64,000 nucleotides of DNA from Trachythela sp. YZ-2020 (lineage: Eukaryota; Cnidaria; Anthozoa; Malacalcyonacea; Clavulariidae), in NCBI GenBank assembly GCA_016169945.1, contig JADLSH010000110.1, positions 1,282,001 through 1,346,000 of the forward strand, given 5' to 3'. This document shows positions 33,301 through 42,300 of this stretch, one piece after another. Made by a program: the position numbers and the translations under genes. Below the pieces are notes generated by a model. It saw only the letters and a list, made by a program, of their open reading frames with translations. It did no database searches and was not told the origin of the DNA. Each line of letters begins with the position of its first letter. The first letter of the stretch is position 1.

Positions 33301-36300
33301 GAATGGTTTGACTATTTTTAAAATTTGAACAAGGTAAATTTTAATACTGAGAAGATTAGCACCGAAGCTCAAATAGTAAAGGATTTCAATACTTGGGCAA
33401 CCTGCGGAAATGACACTCTTGATAATCCAATCACACTTGAAGAATTATATAAGTTATCAAGGAAACTGAAAAACAAAAAAGCTAGTGCCAGTGATTCACT
33501 GTCCAACGCGATAATTAACGTAGCTATTGAAGCTATTCCATCCTATTTTGTGAAATTGTTTAATACTATTTTGTCCAACGGTGTTTTTCCATCACAATGG
33601 TAATACTTTTTTTGTTCCAATATATAAATCAGGAAGTACAATTGACCCCAGTAACTATAGAGGAATATGTGCATGTAGGCAGCTGTGTGGGAAATTTTTT
33701 TACATTAATTATGAACACACGTTTAAATCAATTTTTAGAAGAGAACAAAACATTGAATAAATGTCAAATTGGTTTTCGTAAAAATTCTAGAACAGCAGAT
33801 CACTTGCTAGTTCTTAAAACTTTAATAGATTTTTATAACTCAAAACGAAAACCGATTTTCGCTTGTTTCATTGACTTTAAAAAAGCTTATATATGATAGT
33901 GTTTGGAGAGAAGGCCTATTTTTTAAACTTATCCACTATGGTTGTAGTAGGAAATTCATACGCTTATTGCCCAGTATGCATTCTTCAGTTAATTCCTCGG
34001 TAAAATTGGATAATGGATGTACTCCATTCTTTAAATCCCATGTTGGAGTAAAACAAGGATGTAATCTAAGTCCTACGTTGTTTAATATGTTTATAAACGT
34101 TATACCCAATATATTCAACAACTCGTGTGACCCAGTAAAAGTTGACAAGACAGATTTAAACTGCTTACTATACGCAGACGATTTAGTCTTATTATCTGAA
34201 TCTATAAGTCTGGTTTACAAAACTGCATTAAAAAACTTGCGATTTTTACTAAGAAATGGAAATTAAACATTAATTTGAAGAACACCAACCCAAAGACGCA
34301 CACACTTATCATCAAATTGGTACTTTGAAAATAACAGTTTAGAACAAGTAGACGAATACGAACACAAAAAAGGCTATATAATAATTATCACTTATTTACT
34401 GAGACCGAGGGAAACAGCGTGTTTTGTGGCGGTCGAGGGGGGTTAGGATAAAACGCGGATACGGACGGACGGATGGGTGGCGGACGGACGGACGGATGGG
34501 TGGCGGACGGACGGATGACTTCAATTGTCATGAAACGAAGAAAATGCTTCTCGTGCCTTTTAAAGTCATATCCTCGTTTTGCCCTTTCGGGTAAAACGCG
34601 GATATGGTATAGAAAATGCTTCTCGTACCTTTTAAAGTCATATCCGCGTTTTACCCTTTCGGGTATAGAAAATGCTTAAAAGGTATAGAAAATGCTTTAG
34701 CGTTTCATGAGAATTGAAGTCATCCGTCCGTCCGTCCGTCCGCCACCCATCCATCCGTCCGTCCGCCACTCATCCGTCCGTCCGTATCCGCGTTTTATCC
34801 TAACCCCGGTCGGGGGCCACAAAACACGCTGTTTTCCCGAGGTCTCAGTAAATAAGTGTTTTATTATATAGCAAGTGTCAAAGTCTCAATAATTCACCTG
34901 GTATTCCGTCTTTATCTCTTAATAATAGATTAATATCTTCTTCTGAACGACTTGCAAATCGACCGGCAGACGCGAGCAGCTCGCGCCTCACTTCCGGTTT
35001 TATTGTTGACCGGTCAACAATTGTTTCATTGTTGACCGGTTGCCGAAAACATGACGTTTTGTGGACCGGCACGTGATATGGTTTTGTCCAATCGGCAAAC
35101 AGGAAAATTGAACTTTGACACTAGCTATATAATAAAGCACTTTGTGTATACCATAGCTTATTCAAACGTTTTTCAAATGTGGAAAATGTACCAATCAAGA
35201 TACCTCTTAAACTTTGCTCCTCAATGGTAGTTCCAATTTTACTGTACGGCTGTGAAGTGTGGGGTCCATTTTTACTAGTCAAAATAAAATCCTTTGAGAT
35301 GTTTAAAACCAAAATTTTTAAAATAACAAATCATATAGAAAGACTCCATTTGAGATTTTGCAAAAGAATCCTAGGTGTTCATTCTAAATCCACAAATTTA
35401 GCCGTTTATGCAGAAATATAGGAAGGGCACCCCTAACTATACAAATAGCTACACTTATAGCAAAATATTGGTTTAGCATAAAGAGTCCAACTTTTACAGA
35501 TACCCTTGCTAGTGATACGGCGAGTATCTGCATGAAATTCAATTTCCAAACCGTATTATTCACAAAGTATTTGTTACAACTGTGTAATATTGAGGTTAAT
35601 AATTTTAAAGACGTAGAAATACCACCAGATGAACAAGAAAATTTTTTTCCATTCTTTGAAGAATACACTAAATGAATATTTCATTATATACTGGAAAGAG
35701 CAGATTCAACAAGGTGGAGACAATGGTAAATTAAGACTTTATAAAAAACTGAAAGTAAACTTTGGATATGAGAAATATCTCTCTTTAATTCATAACTTCA
35801 GACATCGTCAGGCTATTACCAAATTGAGAATTTCAGCTCTTAGATTACCTGTTGAAAATGGTCGATATTGCAATGTTTCATACAGTGATAGGGTATGTAT
35901 AAACATTGCGATCTAAATGAAATTGGGGACGAACAACATTTTCTAATGTCATGCAAGTTCACCAATCTTAGAGTTAATTTTATTGATAATCTATGTAAAA
36001 TAAATAGTACATTCTGCTCATTTAATTCCCAAGATCTTTTTATATATATTATGGCTATATACCAGTCAAAACAATAATGAATTTATAGTTGCTAAATACT
36101 GTTATGACATTCTTAGTTTCTTACAGTATTTGAAAGTATATATAGATTGGGTTATATAATTTAGTTTTATATATTTGTATGTTACTTGTTAGATTGCAGT
36201 AGATTTTATGCATATGTATCTAATATATATACCAAAACTGGTATTTACGTTGATTAAATATTATACATATTATATTATATAATTTTATACATTAATATAT

Positions 36301-39300
36301 AAGAACATACCAAGTCTGCAACTTTTGCAATATCAATCATCATATTCATGTCATTTCCACATTCAATTATGGTCAAACGTCTTTTCTTTCCTATAATAAT
36401 TTGATATCATTATTACCTTAAACTTGTTAGAAATTTTACAAATATTGCGGAATATACAGTTTGGGGGACATTTATTGTCCACTTTTTATACAGCGTGAAA
36501 GTGTGACTATACGATATAATAATTCGACAAGTTTTTAGGCCAGGCAGAGTCCATATTGAGCCACTAAAGTAGAAATCGCTATTCGTAAAGATCCAGATCT
36601 TGGTGTCTAGTTCTACAACAGAGTTGCGAAAATGCTGCGGGTATGCAGGTACCATACATGAGGAAGGTTTACTGGTATTAAAGAAGGTTTAAACTTAAGT
36701 GAAACACTGAATAAAAACATCCTAAAGCAGTAAACACTAGACTAGTCAGGCTAGTATTAGTAACAACAGTCAGCACTCAGTCAGACTACAGTATAGCAGT
36801 ACTGCAATGGCCAACTGGCAAACCTACCCATGCAAGCGAAAGCCTGTGGATGTAATTTTGCCCGAAGGGTATAAAATCTATAAAAAGCTAACGGTGATTA
36901 ATGTAGAAGGTTTAGGTGGATGGATATTTCGAGTGAAATATTATATACAATATTTTAGACCTGAACGGGAACGGCTGCGAAAAATGCAACTCTAAGTCCT
37001 CCGACAGGAAGAGGACTTAGAGTTGCATTTTTCGGAGGACTTAGAGTTGGGACTTAGAGCATTTTTCGGAGGACGTAGAGTTTTCGGAGGACTTAGAGTT
37101 GCATTTTTCGCAGCCGTTCCCGTTCAGGTCTAAAATATTGTATATAATATTTCACTCGAAATATCCATCCACCTAAACCTTCTACATCAATTTCATCTTG
37201 TAATTTACCTTATCGCTACGGTGATTACTTTGATTATGTGATTATACTCTTGTAAATATCAGCGGTTATTTTAGTGAGCAGCAATTAAAAACAAAACGCC
37301 CATATAATTACAACAAATTAGCAATGATCCAATATGAAGCGAAAATGTAAGTGAACTGGTCAATTGTATTTGAAGTTCGACAGAGTTCTGATTTATATTT
37401 ACTGATGTAAGTAAACTGCTAAATGAACATTATTTAATATTTATATAGTAATTCGTATAGTTTATAAAGACGAATATATTTCAGTTCACCGGCTGCATGA
37501 CGATGTTTAAAAATGCGCGTAAACAAGAAATGTGGGAGAACAAAGTGATGAAAATTATCATGCGAAATAAAGCCTGTTTCCATTCAAGCGTTTTTTATAC
37601 GTACATACACGCACGGAAAACTTCTAAGTTTTAAATATTTTACAAATATTAAAGTTAACAAATGCACACTAGCGGTATAACATATGGAATGGACCGAATA
37701 CTAAATTCAGTACATTTATTTATTTGTATATTTCATAATTTTATATGTCTTTGGGAAACAATTTTATGTCTTTGAGAAACAATTTTCACGAAAAATTTGT
37801 CCACAACGAAATATCAATCCAAAATGCGCAATATCCCATTTCCAATCTCGACAGCTGGAACAACGATAATGAAGATATCGCTTGCTTGTTTAAAGTGGCT
37901 GTCATGTCCGTTCTGCTCACGCGCGTGTTTTGTTTACATATTTTGTTTTAAACAATAGACAATTAAATTAAAATTCGGATCTGTGGGCCCACACATTAGC
38001 TCATTACGCATTCAGAAATCAGAATACATCACGAAAGGTAAAATTGAACTGGGTATGGACAAAATTTGTCTGAATTTAGAACAATTTCGGGGGTTGAGCG
38101 AAGTAAATTACAATATGCTTTAAGATATCAAAGACCAAATGGCAAATGCTTTACTTTAGCCTACGACTTCAAGAAGTTATCGTGCTTATAAGATAAGAAA
38201 CATAAATTTTATCATGTACCTGTCTAGAATATACATAATTTCTTTTTAGTAAAGCTATAACTAATTGTTAAAAAGTAATAAAGTAGGTGTTTGTGCAAAA
38301 TTTAAGATTATTTCAGCATGTTTCAAAACAAAGTAACAAACTATGTAAACAAACCACGCCCATGTCTAGGACATGAGCAGAAGGGACTTGACAGCCACTT
38401 TAACAGCTACTTAGCATCAGTATTTGACTTCGATGATTCTTTGAACGAAGGTAGCAGTTATGAACTCATGCCTCCTGTCTTGTCCGAAATCACGCTAATA
38501 GTTGGGGAAGTTCAAGCAGTTCTTGAAACACTGGATGTTACAAACGCCACTGGACCTGACAACGTTCCAGCCCGTCCGCTCAAAGAAACTGCTCCTGTTA
38601 TGTCCACGTCCTTGTGCACACTGTTTAACAAATCGCTTAGTCAAGGTGTTCTCCCAGAAGATTGGAAAATCGCCAAACAGTGCCTGTATACAAGAAAGGC
38701 GAAAAGGAATATGCTGAAAACTACCGGCCAATCCCCCTCCTTCCGATTGTGTTGAAGGTTTTGGGACGTTGCGTGTTTAATAACATCAAGGAGCAGCTGT
38801 ATAGATAGATAGATATAAATTTTATTTATACACGCTGACCCCGTCAACCGAAGCTGATTTCCACGAGGGGCGTGTGCCAAAAAAAGTACATTACAAAGTG
38901 TTATTTAGAGTTATTTACAAAATATATAAGTTTTAAAAGATATATAGAGTATCAAAATAGTTGGTAGACTATTTACAGGGTATATTATTTACAATACTTA
39001 TTGTTCATAGACATAGATGTGAGCAGCGATTTTATTTCGAAAGGAAGAAAGTGATTTGCTTTCCCTAATTTCTTTTGGAATAGAGTTCCAAAGGTTTGCT
39101 CCGTCATACATGAAACTATTTTTCATATTATTAGTACGCGGTTTTGGTAAACAAAGACCACTTGAAATGTCCCGAAGGTGATAGTTTGTTTTCTCACTTT
39201 TATATGAAAATAGATTTGTGAGTGATTTGGGGCCCATTTTATTTAATACTTTATATACCATTCGTGCTTTAGCCTTCTTCCTTTCTGTTTGGAGTGGTTC

Positions 39301-42300
39301 CCAACCCAATGCACGCAAAGCAATAGAATGATCTACGTCATTGCTCATACTCAAGATAATTCTAGCAGCTCGATTTTGGAGTTTTTGAAGTCGTTTTGAT
39401 TGTGTTTCACCAAACACATCCCATACTTCACAGCAGTAATCGAAGTATGGGCGAACAATAGCGTTATATATGGAAATAAGTGTTTCTGTGTCAACAAAGG
39501 GTTTGACTCGACGAATAGCAGAGATTCCTGAAGTTATTTTTTTGCAAATATTTTCAGTATTACTTTTCCAAGATAAATGCTGGTCAACTGTTACTCCAAG
39601 AGTTTTGCATTCATAAACTTGTTTAATTTGTTTATTATCAATGACAACATTCAGATGAGAATCAGATGAGAATCAGAGATCTTTTTTATCATTGATTTTG
39701 AACCAATTAACATGAATTCAGTCTTTGCTACATTAAGGCTAAGTTTATTGGCCATTAACCATTTTCTAAGGTTTTCTAAATCAGAATTTACTGCAATCTC
39801 AAGGTCATTTATAGAATCTCCCGAAGCTGTCAGATTTGTGTCGTCAGCAAACAAACGAGGTTTTGTTTTATTTAGACATTGAGGTAAATCATTTATATAT
39901 AGCAAAAAGAATAGTGGTCCCAAAATAGAGCCTTGTGGTACACCACATTTAATTACTCGCCCAGATGAAAGGGAGTTTTTTATTTGGCATTTCTGATTTC
40001 GGTTCGTGAGATAAGATTTGAGCAAAGTTAGGGCGTGTCCTTTTATTCCATATAGCTCTAATTTTCTCAATAGAATTTGATGATCAACAGTATCAAATGC
40101 TTTTTTTAAATCAATTAAAACTACTAGGTTAAACATTTTCCTGTCTAAATTCATATACCAATCATTTGTACAGTCTAGTAATGCAGTAGCTGTAGAGTGA
40201 AATTTTCGAAAACCAAATTGAGAATCACTGAGAAGTTCAAATTTTGTTAAATAGTAATACAGTTGATCATATAGAATTCGTTCCATAATTTTGCTAATGG
40301 CCGGCAAAACTGATATTGGTCTATAGTTACCTGGAATATTTCTTTGGCCATTTTTATACAGAGGCATTACTCTAGCTACTTTCCATTCATCAGGAAAAGT
40401 AGATAGAGTAATAGCCTGATTAAAAATAAGTGTCAGTGAATCTGAAATAGCTGGTGCAGCTATTTTAATAATTTTACAAGAAATCTTGTCAATGCCAGTG
40501 GCTTTATTGCTAGAAAGCCCAAGCAAAAGACGACAGACAGGACTGACAGCAACAGGTTGGAATGCAGCAAACTCTGATTTAGACTTTTTAACATACGCTT
40601 CAAAATTGTAATTTGAAGAATCAATTTTGCTAGCTAAATCAGGGCCAATGTTTGAAAAATAATCATTAAATCCCTCTGCAATATCTTCGGGACTTGTTAA
40701 AATATTGTCATCTAGATTTAGTTCATTTACTACTGTTGGTTTGCTTTGTCTACCCAATAAGTTGTTAATACTTTTCCAAGCTCTTTTAGGATCGAATTTT
40801 TGACCAGCTATTTTCGAGGAATAGTAATTTTGGCATTCCTTAATTCTATATTTATTTTATTTCTCGTTGTTTTATAATTTAACCAATCATTTTCGAGATT
40901 TGTTAAAATGGCTTTTCGTTTTAACTTGTCCCTTGTACATATAAGCTTCTTTATATCACTTGTAATCCAAGGGACTTTTTTTGATCTGATTTTCTTGTGT
41001 TGAAGTGGAGCATGCTTATCTAGGACCTCTAAAAATAATTTTTTCCAAATTTCCCACATGGCATTTGGATCTTCAGCAAAAAATATACATATTCCCAGTG
41101 CTGTTTCAGCAGTTCTGCAACAAATTTTTCTTCATCAAAATTTTTCATGTTTCTAATTTCAACAGTATTTTCCTGTTTTTTTACAACCGAAATTTTCCTA
41201 ATTGCAAATACTAAACTATGATCGCTTATACCCGTATGAATAACACCAGAATCAGAAATTTTCTCTGGTGTATTAGTAACAACATGATCAATTAGACTGG
41301 TGGTTGTCATAGTAATTCGTGTAGCTTCATCTATCAGTTGTGATAACTGATATAATTCGTACAATGACTTAATTTTCTTTGTTGGGGTGTTTGAATCTTT
41401 ATCTGTTTTTAACATATCACAGTTCAGATCACCAAGTATCAGGTAATTAAGAACTCTCAGCACGGATTCGTCAGAGGAAGATCATGCGTGGCCAATCTTC
41501 TTGAAGTTTTGAATTATATTGGCTCAGTTTTGGACGTTGGAGGTCAAATTGACGCTGTGTCCCTCGATATGTCCAAGGTTACATTTCAGTCGTGTGTTTT
41601 TTATACGCACGCTCACGTACGTGAAAGTTTAAAGCCGTTTAATATGGTATCATAAGTTACAATTACAACTACAATTTCGTGACAACAAAAGAACAGTGTA
41701 GTTCCTACATACAGCACGATAATGACTTTGTGAGACTACGGACGTACAGTAGTTACACTTTGGACAAATATTTATATAACTACGAGGATCATCAACATTA
41801 TAACATGAGTACAAAGACGAAACATAATAATTGAACATGGTTTACTTGAACGAAGAAAGACTATCCGTTTGTAAGTTCAGTTCATCAACGAGATGGTTCC
41901 ATATCCGAGTTGTTCTTATCATAAGCAATCTTTGATATATTACAGTTCTACATTTCGGAACGACGAATTTAGGGTTGTTATCTGTGGAGGATCTTGTTTG
42001 TCTGGAAGTGTGGATAGTTGGACGTGGGGAAGGTTGAATGTTAACAAGTTCGTGAGTAATTTTTTTAAAAGAGCGCCATATCGAGATATTCATGCCAATA
42101 GCAGACTGGTAGGAGGCCCAAGGTTTGAAGTCTGGTGGTATAGTCAACAGAGCAGGAGAATAGAAGACCGAGGATATATTTAGTAGCTCTTCGCTATGTC
42201 CGTTCAAGGTGGCGTATTAGTTCAATGGCCTGTGCGATGCCCATATTTGTGTAGCATATCCTAGGTGTGGTCGAACTAACGCAAGGTACAACGTGCGTCT

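Larger units (their letters stand above)
31973..36130 (+). mobile_element. Decayed non-LTR retrotransposon (LINE 1), interrupted
   Basis: Apurinic endonuclease and reverse transcriptase are split over several frames. The endonuclease start CWNIEGLSSK is at about 32,000 and GDFNGRIG near 32,440; VDYVIVSQDL is near 32,680. Reverse transcriptase follows with FACFIDFKKAY (about 33,860), GVKQGCNLSPTLFN (34,050) and catalytic YADD (34,165). After a fold-back insertion (34,373-34,872 and neighbour to about 35,140) the C-terminal part resumes with LLYGCEVWG (about 35,245) and a terminal Cys-His-like segment near 35,920. At least six frameshifts or stops make it inactive. Clade not assigned. It lies in BMS1 intron 2 on the opposite strand. 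Confidence 0.9.

Noticed and set aside
36807..36995. 62-codon frame
   Set aside because: Formed by the left arm of a fold-back element.
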